DNA from: Sambucus nigra
Taxonomy: Eukaryota; Streptophyta; Magnoliopsida; Dipsacales; Adoxaceae
DNA: 64,000 bases
Reading direction: 5' to 3'
Assembly (NCBI GenBank): GCA_949130495.1
Contig: OX422215.1
Location: 69,827,244-69,891,243, forward strand
The notes under the pieces were generated by a model. The model saw only the letters and a program-made list of their open reading frames with translations. It was not told where the DNA came from and made no database searches. Positions 1 to 10,783 of the stretch are shown here, one piece after another. The position numbers and the translations under genes were made by a program. Every line of letters starts with the position of its first letter. Within the stretch, counting starts at the first letter, position 1.

Positions 1-639
1 AAAGATGAAGTCACAGAGGTGATCGAAGAATATGGAATTCATAGACACATGTACTCACCCTACATACCACAAACCAATGGGGTTATTAATACTACGAATA
101 AGAGCCTCAAATCAATAATTAGTAAGACGATGGAAAGTTTCATAGGTTGAGAAGACAGTATCCCTTACGCCCTCTTGGGCTACCACACATCCAATATAAC
201 GCCCACCGAGGATACTCTCTACTCCCTTATTTATGATGAGGAAGTAGTCCTACCTATCGAACTTGAAATACCTTCTATGAGGTTCAAGCTCAAAAGTTAA
301 GTTGGAGAAGTTCATTGGAAATAAATCTATTACAATGAGCTCGCACTCTTGGATGAAAAAAGGTTAAAAGATTTATAACAAATGCAATGGTATCATCACC
401 GCATCGCACAATCATTCGATAAGAAAGTCAAAGACTACGGAATGCGAGAATGATACCTCGCTCTCAAAGAAATTGTGGAGCTTATTTGGCACCCCAAGAG
501 GGAAATTCAAACTCATTTGGAGTGGGCCATATCTTGTGAAGAAAATCATATCAGGTGGTGCCTCTATGCTTACTAACCTCGATGGAGAAGAGATAGCAAA
601 ACCGATTAACTTAGACCGTCTCAAGAAATTCTATCCTTG
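1..639 (+). pseudogene. Tat-A integrase, C-terminal part of a Ty3/gypsy pol (partial, broken)
   Basis: The plus strand reads as the end of a Ty3/gypsy integrase, cut by the window edge. It starts just before the SPYIPQTNG-like core segment, which in this family precedes the catalytic Glu; here the Glu position reads I or N (NGVINTTNKS). It continues through the conserved YHTSNITPTE stretch and ends with the typical plant gypsy C-terminus (NLDRLKKFYP then stop, near 610-639). At least four stop codons and one or two frame changes interrupt it, so no integrase can be made. The Tat assignment follows from the final motif and from the antisense ORF, tandem array and polypurine tract that come next on the same element. 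The catalytic core and everything upstream lie outside the window. Confidence 0.85.
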
Positions 640-1480
640 ATCCCACTATCATTGCACTACGTAATTCTCACCCATATTATATTATTAAAACAGTCTTTTG
701 TTTTCTCTTTAGAAGGAGTACATAGGACTTAATCCTCTAAAAATATTTTCAAAAATTACAACCTTTTTCCCCACATATGTACATAGGCAACCCATAAAGT
801 AACTTTGGGTGCGGTCTTCTATTATTTCATAAAGTGATTTTCTTTTCTCCCATCAAGTGGCATAATTCTATCTCATCATTTAATTGAACAAAAGGATTAC
901 GTATGAATTAGTGATTGATATAGATAGTTCAAACGTAAGTATTTCTTCCAAAGGTATAATAAGATACAATGAAACCAGCATTTATTTCAACACTTTTATT
1001 TCAAGCGCAGCTCTTACATGAAGCATCAACAATGGAAATCCCCAATACCTACAACTACCCAACCTTACCAAACATCCAAACCTACCCATAATCGTGCCCA
1101 AATACATTCAAAATGCATAAATCTATTCCTAAAATTTGCATCAACAAACCAATCGAACCAAACACCAACACCTAAAACCAATCACTCCTCCCTAAAAACT
1201 TTGCTCAACTACCGAAAGGTTCCACTTCATAATCATCATTACCTCTAGCATAACAAGCATAATGTTCTAGGGTTCCTCAATAATCCCCTTTTTTAGTGCC
1301 TACATGTGCTCAATGTAACAGTACACCTTGAAAAGTTTCAACGGGACCGCGATACCCTCTTCAACAACCTCAACACCCATAAGCCATATTTTCCCATATT
1401 CCTAAAAATAAATATTCAAGATCAAATCCTTCCATAACCATTTCAGATAATCCCTTGACACTGTCAAAGCCTCTCCACCA
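640..1480. other. spacer between pol and antisense ORF of Tat-A
   Basis: I see no supportable gene. The open stretch at 1018-1248 (plus strand) is an Asn/Pro/Thr-rich run that matches nothing I know and is probably a composition effect. The minus strand of 1300-1700 still reads as a weak, stop-ridden continuation of the antisense ORF described at 1707-2071. The position is that of the untranslated region after pol in Tat elements. Confidence 0.5.
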
Positions 1481-1706
1481 AACACATGAACAACATCACT
1501 GAACTACCTCGAAGAAGGAAGAAGGATGTTATTTCCAGTCATCTAGACCATTTCGTTTTTTTTCTAGGGTTGTAGCCTCAGGGTTACAGTTATATCATAC
1601 CCATAGTACAATGGCAACTATTTGAGTATCCGCAGTCATATCGCCCATCGCTAAAAGCATCTTTGTAGTCAAGCCTAGGGCCACAACACTAGTAAACCCA
1701 TTATCC

Positions 1707-2071
1707 CTAAAAATACTTCTGACGCAAAAATTCAAGCACTAGAGGGAGATTGATGACTCCCTTATGCACCAGTGGTCGGTCAATAGATAAAGAAATGTGT
1801 AGTAATTCGGCCAAAACATCCCGCAGGGAATGGGAAAATTCGGGCATAGTAACAAGCATTTGAGGACAAATGCCCAGCATGGAAGAAAATTCCTCATAAG
1901 TTGGACATACCTCATCCAATCCAAAGCGGAACATATTATCCTTATGGTACCAGAAATAAGGGTCCATTTGGAGTAGACTCCGATTAATTGAATGGTTACG
2001 CCATAAAGTGACAAGGTGCATACCACCTCATCAACGCTACACTGGTTACCCATGTAGGTCAAAGGGTACAC
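1707..2071 (-). pseudogene. antisense ORF fragment, plant-mobile-domain / DUF7745-like
   Basis: The 104-residue minus-strand frame contains FRFGLDEVCPTYEEFSSMLG. It resembles the opening motif of plant mobile domain (PMD) and DUF7745 proteins, in which a short beta segment is followed by a (T/P)-T-x-E-E-(F/Y) signature and a helix. A second frame over the same bases (1739-2071) is a shadow. The fragment is antisense to the integrase that precedes it. That is where several Tat-lineage elements carry an extra antisense ORF between pol and the 3' LTR (established for the lineage). The domain's function is unknown. The frame breaks on both sides, so this is a remnant. It could instead be a fragment of an unrelated PMD transposon; the nearby array and LTR favour the Tat reading. 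Confidence 0.6.
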
Positions 2072-2359
2072 TGATCGACATTGCCCCTGCTTTGGAAATT
2101 TATTCTTCTTCCTTTTTATCCCTCTTATTTACAAAATAATCCCCTTTCAAAAATGGATTTTCATAACAGTCTCTCAAGCATTTCTACACATAAACAGTGA
2201 TAAAAATAAAAAAATACACTTTCTTACTTTCTCAAATAAAACCCTCAGTGGAAAGTTAAATGTGCATGTAGAGTAAGCAATTAAATCAAGATAATAAAAT
2301 CAAAATGCATCAAGTTTTCCCATTTGAATCGCTTTTTAAGAAAAAGAAAATCCATTAAA

Positions 2360-2569
2360 TCAAGCGTACAACATCGCCAATGTCAAGCTCCTCCAGTTAT
2401 AATGACGGATCTCGATGAAATCCCGTAATAAAGGAAGGAGCCAGAGATAGACGTCATCACTACTCTTCACAAAAAACTTACACCCCAATAAAAAGAGAAT
2501 GAAGAGGTGCGTCGCATGTCGTACCTGGCGACCGTCCGCTACATTCACCATTATCCCCAATCGAAACAA
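2360..2569 (-). pseudogene. plant mobile domain (PMD) core fragment
   Basis: The 69-residue minus-strand frame reads H-x-L-F-I-L-F-L-L-G-C-K-F-F-V, then L-L-P-L-L-R-D-F and W-R-S-L-T-L-A-M-L-Y. This is the LLG-C-x-hF-V ... YLPLLRD ... W-G-S-A-x-L-A-x-L-Y pattern of the PMD core. In intact PMD proteins the core follows the TxEE motif. Here it lies upstream of it on the minus strand (the TxEE fragment is at 2071-1707). Either the ORF was rearranged, or two different fragments lie next to each other. Stops flank it. Confidence is high for the family and low for how the two pieces belong together. Confidence 0.65.
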
Positions 2570-2954
2570 AATAACTAGGCCACCTCTTGCCAGCAGGCAT
2601 CCCCTCCAAATTATGGTTTAAACCTTAGAAAAAATCCCTTAATAGTCACAAAAAACATAAATCTCAAATTTTAGAAAGAAAAAAACACATTAAACGAAAA
2701 ACCATCAAAATTAAAAAATTACACAAACATTCAAAAAAATAATCAAAAATTCTAAAAATTCTTATAAATTCACAAAAAGTGCCAAAATCGTAAAATCTCA
2801 AATTTTGCAAAAACAAATTACATATTTTCCATACAAATCATTAAAATTCAAAAATACACAGGCCTTTATAAATATCAAAAATCATAAAAATTCGCAAAAA
2901 ATCTAAGATCCTTCAGAAACTTCGCATATCATAACATATCCTTTCCAAAGCTAT
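2570..2954. other. A-rich spacer in Tat-A 3' region
   Basis: This is strongly A-biased DNA with short repeats such as AAAATTC and TCAAAAAT and no convincing reading frame. It leads into the 69-bp tandem array and is consistent with the hypervariable 3' untranslated region of a Tat element. Confidence 0.5.
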
Positions 2955-3226
2955 CATACACTTTTTAGTCTCTCAAAATTGACTTAGACCCTTAGATTCG
3001 ATTGGGATCCCCTGAATCGGTTGCATACAATCTTTAGTTCCTCAGAATTGACCACGGACCTCAAAATCGATCGCGACCCCTTGAATTGGTCGTATACACT
3101 CTTTAGGTTCTCAGAATTGACCTTATCCCTCATAATTGACTGCAACCCCTGAATTGGTTGCATACACTCTATAGGTCCTCAAAATTGAGCTCGTCCCTCA
3201 TAATCAATCATAATCCCCTGAATCGG
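2955..3226 (+). repeat. 69-bp tandem array, left part (Tat-A 3' UTR)
   Basis: Four consecutive units begin with CATACACTYTTTAG-like sequence at 2955, 3024, 3093 and 3161, a period of 68-69 bp. Each contains CTCAGAATTGAC and ends with CCCCTGAATYGG. The array stops at 3226 where element B begins. It resumes at 13424 with the same motif order, so B inserted into an existing array. Tandem arrays in the 3' untranslated region are known in Tat elements. Confidence 0.85.
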
Positions 3227-5829
3227 TGATAACTTTACTTTTTTATGTAGTCATTTTTTAAAGCCAAGTTAATCAAAACCTTAAAAATACCCACAACATA
3301 TAACAAACTAAAGTGTAGAGGTAAGTAAGGGTATCAATCCACATCAAGGGGGTAAGCTAGAGGCAAACTCAAATGTAGTTCAATTTTTATTTTATTTTTG
3401 TGCTTTTTCACTTTTCTAATTTTTTTATCTTTTCAAATATTAAAACAATTGGGTGAGGTGGGGTGAAATAACACTAAACTAAAATGTGAGATGAAAACAA
3501 CTAACTAGAAAGTGACTAAAATGAAAAATGAAGTCTAACACAAAAATAAGAGATAAATGAGGTAAATAAATTTGAGAGCAATCAAGGAGTGGGATTACGC
3601 TACAAATTTTAGCAATTATAATAATTAATTTAATTAATTGATTCTCCCAAATTAATATCAAAATTACAAATCAACTCTCATTGCAAATGTAATTTTAATA
3701 GTAACCTTTTAGAAAATTAAGTTTAATACCCCACAACTCTACAAAATAGATCTACAGTCCTTCTAATTAATCACCCGCTAGGATCGATCGATTAAAATTT
3801 ATATAAATCTTAGAAAATAAATTTGGAGTTGAAATTCAAGTAATAATACCCCACTTAAGAAACCCCTATCTCTAGTTCGACTCTAAAATGGGTATTATAA
3901 CTTAGAATTTCGATTTTATCTCGAAAATCATTTACCCTCTCTCGATGCGTAAATTTAAGGGTCAGGGATCAAAATTAATATTCAAAGGGAATTTTCAAGT
4001 AATCAAACTAATTAAATCAAAATAACATCAAATAAAGGTTCACCCCACCCCTTGAAAGGGGATTTAGCCTAACATAATATCAAACATGATAATCAAATAA
4101 TCAAAGGCTAATAAAATAAAGTAGAAGAGAAGAACAATCAAACCAAATCTCTTTAAGTGAAATTGGACTCCAATCCTTGAATTTGCAATTTACATCCCTC
4201 CAATTTGTATGATCAAACAAAAATTACATCAACAATTACACTCAAAAAGGGATTCTCACTAAATTATTTTTCTCACTAATCTAAAAAAAGTAAAATAAGA
4301 ATAAATTCTAACCAAAAAAAAACTAAACTAAAAAAAAGGTGTTTCTCTCTCTACAATTCTCTCTACTAATTCCTATTCTGAAGCCTTTTTTTCAAATTGA
4401 GTCTTCAATTCTTTAAATAGTAAGTATGGAGCATGGGGGTAATTTGGGTATTTGGGAGTGGACATGTGCATGGCAAAGGTGTGAGGTAAGGAAGGTGTAT
4501 GGGTGAGGAAATTGGGTGACAAAATCTAATATGGTTATGGGGTATTTTGGGTATTGGGGTAAAAAGAGGTAGTTGGGGGTAATAAGGGAAAAGAGGGTTA
4601 AGTGGGGTTTATTTGGCACTTGGTGTGTCTTTGGCTTGTGATATTTGGCATAAGGTGAGATCGTGGCTTTGGGATGGAAAATGGGTTTTGGTTTTCAAAT
4701 TTCATGGGTTAAAGGTTGGGTGGAGTGGAATTCGGGTCATGGGAGTGGCTGGACGCGGTTTATAGGCCGGAGCAAGGCCAGTTATGGCTGCTCCGGGTTT
4801 GGGTTGGATTTCGATGCGCTGGACATGGGTCACAGCTCTGGATCCGTGGGTTCGGGTTTTGGTTTTATGACCTTGGGTGGTCGTCGACTTGGGGTGTTCT
4901 CGGGTTGGGTTATGAGGGGTTGAGGTAGTGGTGTGGCTACGGGTTTTGGTGTCCGGGTAGGAAGGTTGGATTGCGGGTTGCTGTTGGGTGGAGGTTGGCG
5001 GCGCTGGTATTAGTTTGAGGGTTTGAGTGGTGAGAGGTGTGGAGAGAGATGGTTGTTGTTTGTGTTAATGGAGGTTGAGTTGTGGAGTTTGGAGAGAGCG
5101 AGAAGATGGGGGTTGAAGATGATGGACGGTAAGGTTAGTGTGTAGGTGGGTGTAGGAATGTTAGGTGAGGATTAGGGGGTTGGTTGGGTGTGTTTAGGTG
5201 TGTGTGGTGTAGGATTAAAGGTGTGAATGAGTTTGGTTGTAGGGGGTGTATGTGTTTAACTTATGACCCCTAAAAAATATTTAACTAAAACTAATAAAAC
5301 TAAAAATTAAATCCTAAAAATAAAAATAAAAATAAAAACTCAAGTCCTAAAAAATAAACAAGTATAAAAAAATCCTAAAACTTAAAAATTAAAACTAAAG
5401 ACCTAAAAAAATATAATTCCAAATAAAACTAAAAAATAAATGAATTCCTAAAAAAAATTAATCCTAATAAACTAAAAACTAAAAATCAAAATAAAACATC
5501 ATTAAATAAAAAGAAATAAAAAAATAAATCCAAAAAAATAAAAATGATTCAAACTAAAAAATTTAAAAAAATTAAAAATACGAAAGGAAACAAATTAAAC
5601 ACCCATGGCTTGGGACAGAGTTTAGGCTAGGTTAGGGTAGGCTAGGGTTACGAGATTGGTAATTAGCTCCATAATCTGCACAACTGCCTTGAAATACACG
5701 TTTGGACATCGCAATGTGCATTCGACCTACAAAATAGACAATAAAGAGCATAAGACCCAAATTGTCGAGAATTAGCAACTAAAATACATCTATTCGGGGT
5801 ATAAAATGTACAATTTTGGGTGCTTATCA
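3227..5829 (-). repeat. 3' LTR of element B
   Basis: 2,603 bp, TGATAAC... to ...GCTTATCA on the plus strand. It aligns along its length to 10784-13423. Composition is sharply divided: 4430-5240 is G/T-rich on the plus strand, while 5270-5600 is a run of A-rich AAACTAAAAAT-type repeats. The Gly-rich frames seen at 4663-4928 come from the G/T-rich part and recur in the other LTR; they are not genes. Confidence 0.92.
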
Positions 5830-5843
5830 CACCACGCCCAAAC
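5830..5843 (-). other. polypurine tract of element B
   Basis: On the minus strand GTTTGGGCGTGGTG lies directly before the 3' LTR. It is preceded by CTCGAGGACAAGCA. This arrangement is characteristic of the Athila/Tat group, where a conserved CTCGAGGACGAGCA-like motif precedes a GTTTGGGGG-type tract at the start of the LTR. Confidence 0.8.
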
Positions 5844-6688
5844 AGAGCGTTGCTTGTCCTCGAGCAATAAGATAGAGAGAGAGAAAGATAAGAAACCAAA
5901 AGTGTATGACTTTCGTGGGCACTTACGATTGCACTTAGCATGTGCAACTAGCCTTTAAACCTATAGGTTGCCCTACAGGATGAGTTGTGTCTCATGAGGG
6001 TTTGCAGGCAATATACCCACAAAATTCTTATTTGCAAAAATTTATTGAAAGGCAGTCAATCTCTTTATAGACGTAGAATGATCGCACAATCCATCATAAG
6101 AGAAATAATTTGAGAAATACAAGATAGAATGTGTAAAAAGTTTAGCTAAGTAAATACACAAGGCACATCATCCCTAGAACTCAACGTGTGTGGTGTGAAT
6201 CAGTCAAAATGGGTCGAGCATCACAAGAGTAACTCCTAGATTTCCTTGTCGGAATCAACGCTTCAACTTCAAAATCTCACTGGATATAACTCTCTCAAAC
6301 GAACTCTCGATATTAGGGTCAATGTATCGCTCTTGTGTGTGAGGAGGTGAGTAAATGTAATCAAGTTCAAACGTCTCACACACACATAAGAAAGAACGAA
6401 CATTTGAAAGAAAAATGATCTCATGAAAGAATACTAATCATTATAGTGAGAACGTCGAGTTATTCACCACGTTGACTTTCATCTACCCGAACACCGAGGG
6501 GAATATATGGATGATTATGGGTGAGGGGGAAATGAAATGGGATATATGGGATGAGTTGAGGTAGGATAAGATGGATGTGTGAAATGATGGATGTAAAATG
6601 AATATGCGAGAAGAGTGTATACACTTCAGGCACAAATGTCTTTATTACATAAGAACTAACTACAAACTCTCTCTTATTTTTCACTTTT

Positions 6689-6719
<31 letters not shown>

Positions 6720-7886
6720 TTGAATTTTCTTTTATTTTGCTATTTTTTTTCTATTTTTGCTATTTTTCTATTTTTTCTTTTTTTTTTTGTTTTTCTCTTT
6801 TTCTCTCTTTCTTTATACTCTCAATCACTGAAGACATTTAACATTTGGAATCAACACTCTTTTACTTGAAAATGAAAGATGATATGGAGATGATAGGTGA
6901 TGGTGTGGGGAAATATGTGGGAATATGGAAGAATATGGTAATGTAATGAGTGAAGTGAATGGGTAAAAATCTAGTGATCGGGACAAATTTCAAGACACGT
7001 GTTTCTTACAACTCAAAAGTGATGTCGTTCTCAGTGACCAAGCCCAAAATTTATGAAAAATAATGAGATCATACAATGATTTAAGTGCGGATCCAAAGGA
7101 AGTTGAATCAACTTGTGACTCAGATATTGCGTAAAACACTCTAAAAGGGTGAAAAGCACAAATCTCACAAGCTAAAGTCTCTACTAGTGATCCTTAATGT
7201 TTTCTTGGGAATTGTAGTACTTTTCAACTCTAAACTGTAGTGACGTGATAAGTCCGCAAATTTTTATTGAGTCTAGGAATTCATGGTGCAACATACCTTT
7301 TTATGTATTACATGAGCTATTTAGAAAAAATATTCTCTATCTTGATTCCTAGACTTAGAAAGATGGATGATTGAAAATTCACATCAATGAGTGAGATGAA
7401 AGAAACTGTATGAAATTTTTAAAAATCAGGTTCAAAATTCAAAAAAATTCAAAAGATGTTCAATTTTGATCAAATTTCCCACCCCCAAACAAAAAGGAAC
7501 ATCGTCCTCGATGTTAAGTAAAATGATTTTTAAAATTGAGATCATAAGGGAGGAAAGAGATTACCAGAATGAACCGCTAATAAAGTGGATAGAGGTAGCC
7601 AAGAATAACCCTGAATAAGAAGTGAGAGTAAAAAATGTGTACAAGTCCATAACATGGTAAAGCATAGGGTGATGTGAAACACCACCCCCAAACAGGATGA
7701 GACTAGTACAAGAAACGCGGACTGCCTCCCGGTAGTGCTAAGTTTAATGTCTTCAGCCAGACCGATGGAATCTCACCCTAAGGATAAGAACGAGGAAAAT
7801 GCTAGGCGGCAGAAAAATTGGGGTGATGAGAATAACCCCCAAACAAGACTGATGCGGCAGTCTTGTTGGATAGAGGCTAAAACGGG
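5844..7886 (-). other. long 3' untranslated region of element B
   Basis: About 2 kb between the end of the gag-like frame and the polypurine tract, with no supportable gene. It contains a pyrimidine/T-rich microsatellite (6690-6810) and three extra copies of a polypurine-like motif (TGTTTGGGGG on the minus strand; CCCCCAAACA at about 7482, 7684 and 7836 on the plus strand). The 5850-6010 part is clearly related to 36660-36800 in element H. Confidence 0.65.
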
Positions 7887-9780
7887 TCAATGCACTTGTA
7901 TGGCAAAGTGCATCACGCAATGCAAAGCATCGGTAGACCATGGGTGGGTGGGTATTAGGGTAATGGTGAGGGTGAATAGGCATCGGTCATGAGCCTTATT
8001 GAGTCGAAAGGTGAGGGCAGTAAGGGCCCTATAAGCATGGTGCTCTAGTTGGTGAGGGAGGCAAAATGGTTTGGTAAGTGGAATGGGATGGGCCTCATAA
8101 AAATCACACAACCGTTCTATGAATGGGCGATGATAATGGTCACACCGTGACACGCCAGGGAGCTGTCGAGAAGAAAAATCAACACCACAAGAGAGTGGAG
8201 GGCATGGAGGAAGAAGCTCGGTGTCATGGTGGAGAGTAGCACCATAAAAACTCTCATAAAAGGTGGATGGTTTCAGGTGAGGATCTAAAAATGTAGATGG
8301 AAACTTGAAATGTGTAAAATCAAGATCCAAACCAGGTGGTGAGGTGGAAGGGATAATGGGTGGGTCGGGTGGGATAAACGGTGGAAGAATATGATCCAAC
8401 TCAAGAATGGGAGACACACACTCATTGGGAGGAGTAAAGGAATACTCACAAGGGAGTGTGGTTTCAAAAGATGGAGTGGTCAACTTCTCCAAAAAAAGTA
8501 GCATCTGTGAATGTGGTGGGTGGGTAAGACGAGGCACCAATATCTAAGATAGAGGAATCACTAGAAATATCGGGCTCAAATGGAGCCATGCATGGTGGGA
8601 CATCATCCATATCCGGATAGTTAGGAACTATCACGGATTCTATCTCAAAAAAATGGTGATCACTCGTAGCCGGAGCGAACCTAAAAGATATGGTCATGTC
8701 AGAGACATATGCAATAGGGGCATAAGGTAAAAGCTCGGGCATATTTTTTTATATCTCAGGAGTGGGAACCTTAGGGTGGGGTTTAGGATGACATGGTGGG
8801 ATTGGATCAGGCTCACTATCGAAAGGTAAGTCAACACAATTGTCGACTTGGGGCTCGGACCATGGAATGGCCTCAACTTCAAGATTCTCGGGGTGGTAGG
8901 GTTGGTCACACTCAAAATACATGTCACAAAAGGACACGTCATCATCATACTCGGTTTCAACGATGGGTGAAGCCATAGGAATGTTTGACTCTCTCGCACA
9001 CTCAAGTTCATTTAACCTTTGTTCAATCCTTTGGAGAGCTTGAGTTTGAATTTGAGTGGCTTGCTCTTGCTCGATGATAAATTATTGCAAGAGTGCCTCG
9101 AGAGCGGAGGTGGATGATGGTGGAGTGACGGGTGGTGGCGGTGGTTGAGGTGGACACAACTTGCTACTATCATGATTGTACGGAGAATACTCAAATTAAG
9201 TGGGTGGAGTGGGGACAAGTTCATCATACACGAAAGGATCGCTTTTGTGATGGACAAATGGTTGATACTCATGGGGTGCGCAATGAGGGTACTGATCGGG
9301 AATGGGTGCACAAGGTTGCCATGACGACTGTTGGAACGTGTGAGGATCCACAACATCGGGTTGGGATTCGTATTATGTGAAAGGATGATCAGGCCTCCAC
9401 GAATAGCTCGGGTACTCACACAACTCGGGATTAGGTATATCGGGATAATAGGCCGAGGTGGGTTCCGGAACAGTTTCATACGGATACACATGTTCCAAGG
9501 TGGGTTCGTAGAGATATGAAGAGTAAGGTCACTCATGGGACATGTGATCGGAATAAGAACAATGGGTGTGCGACAATATTTACGACACGTCAACACTTGA
9601 CATCGAGGGTGATGGAATATGAGGTGCGTGCATGGACGGGTCAAGAGTATCGACGTTACTCGTGAGAGAGGTGAAACCACTAAGAATATCATAAAGAGAT
9701 GGCTCAGGATCACTCTCACATGTGTCGTGTGTCAATGAAAAATTACCAAAGTAGTCCCGTAAGGGACGTTCTTCTGCCAT
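7887..9780 (-). pseudogene. gag-like ORF of element B (gag start joined to Pro/acidic-rich region)
   Basis: A minus-strand frame opens at 9780 with MAEERPLRDYFG, resembling the first residues of Athila-group Gag proteins. It runs to about 8464 with roughly seven scattered stops, then continues one frame over (8540-7887) through a shift near a 7-T run around 8490-8498. The product is rich in Pro, Tyr, Asp and Ser. Near 9100-9000 it has a Gln/Glu-rich helical stretch (QTQALQRIEQRLNELE) typical of the region after the Gag core. The Gag core itself and a zinc knuckle are not recognisable, suggesting an internal deletion before the family spread. Most of the frame stays biased in composition despite stops, so it was probably once translated. 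No function beyond Gag ancestry can be stated. Confidence 0.6.
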
Positions 9781-9789
9781 GTGGAGAGA

Positions 9790-9960
9790 AATATTTTTTT
9801 AAAAAAATTCAAAAGGAAAGAAAATATTTTTGGATTTTTGAAAAATAATGGAAGAAAATATTTTTGGATTTTTCTAAAATGAAAGAAAGAAAATATTTTT
9901 TGGATTTTTATATAAAAATAAATAAAGAAAATATTTTTGGATTTTTTTAGAAGAAAAGGT
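9790..9960 (-). repeat. A/T-rich short repeats in the leader of element B
   Basis: Four copies of AAAATATTTTTGGATTTTT spaced about 35-45 bp lie just upstream of the gag-like start codon. A similar but inverted series (AAAATCTTTTTG) is seen at 21165-21310. The Phe/Lys-rich frame over this stretch is a composition artefact. Confidence 0.6.
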
Positions 9961-10768
9961 GGGGAAAAGTATATGGACTCTTGATTTGGACTAACCAACT
10001 AAAATCGACTACCGAAAAATGAATTGGACACACACACAAGTTATGGAGAATTCCTAACTAGCACATATCCAATTTTTATCTTTAGATTTAGTGAAAGGGA
10101 TAGTCAAATTTTAATTAAGTCCGCGGGCGATACAAATTCACGGAATTTTCTGAGTGATCGCCTTTGAAAAAATTTCTCCTAGTGGGCTACCTAGTTGATA
10201 GATATTAAATTTAATGATGGATAGGGTAGCACACAATTGGTAAGCGAGTGAGTCGGGTGATGAAATCCCTTCTCGTGAGTTATCGGGTGTAGGTCTTAGT
10301 CAATTAATTCATCTCACTATTCGAAAATAAAATCAAGTAAGAGCACACAAAGCACACAAAATAATTGACTCGCTAACAGGAGAGGCGCGAGGGTTTAGAA
10401 ATGTACCTCCCACAGTTTTTAGGCCGTGGGGTGCCGAAAAATTTGAGTCGATCGGGGGGAGATCAGGCCAATCTCAGTCGGCCCCGGGAGTCCTACCGAC
10501 CCAAGGTAGAGATGCTTCTAAATCCTTGCCTGTGTACGTCCTCTCTCTACCTTGTTCGGTCTCCCTATCACGCTTTCTTCAATTATTACAAATTTAAAAT
10601 GAAAATGAAATGGTGTCTCTATTCACCGCAATACAAGAAAGGTAATAAAATCCTAAATACAAGCCTTCTAAAATAAATAAAAAATAATAGTACTAAAATG
10701 CAACAAAGTGCAAAAAAAAATGAACTACAATATAAAATCGGCTCCGAGTGCTTCACGCTCCCAAGAAT
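9961..10768 (-). other. 5' leader of element B
   Basis: About 0.8 kb between the primer-binding site and the gag-like frame. No gene is supported. A more GC-rich patch lies at 10380-10540. Confidence 0.5.
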
Positions 10769-10781
10769 GGCAACGGCGTCA
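10769..10781 (-). other. primer-binding site of element B (tRNA-Asp type)
   Basis: On the minus strand the sequence two bases inside the 5' LTR reads TGACGCCGTTGCC. It matches the TGGCGCCGTTGCC complement of the plant tRNA-Asp 3' end at all but one of 13 positions. Tat/Athila elements commonly use this primer. It fixes the transcriptional direction as minus. Confidence 0.85.
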
Positions 10782-10783
10782 TT

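Noticed and set aside
1018..1248. 76-residue Asn/Pro/Thr-rich frame
   Set aside because: Low-complexity composition, no homology I recognise, no promoter or partner; lies in a Tat untranslated region.
4663..4928. Glycine-rich plus-strand frames, repeated at 12226-12504
   Set aside because: They lie in the G/T-rich part of element B's LTRs, in both copies, antisense to the element. The Gly/Trp/Phe richness follows from base composition and no motif is recognisable.
5615..5655. Telomere-like TTAGGG words
   Set aside because: Only a few degenerate copies within an LTR, repeated at 13205-13250 in the other LTR; not an interstitial telomere array.
9132..9519. Plus-strand frames over element B's gag
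   Set aside because: Antisense shadows of the gag-like ORF with no motif.
9012..9719. 235-residue minus-strand frame
   Set aside because: Although longer than the pieces I chose, it is the out-of-frame shadow of the gag-like ORF. The neighbouring frame carries the Gag-like start and acidic/Pro-rich composition.
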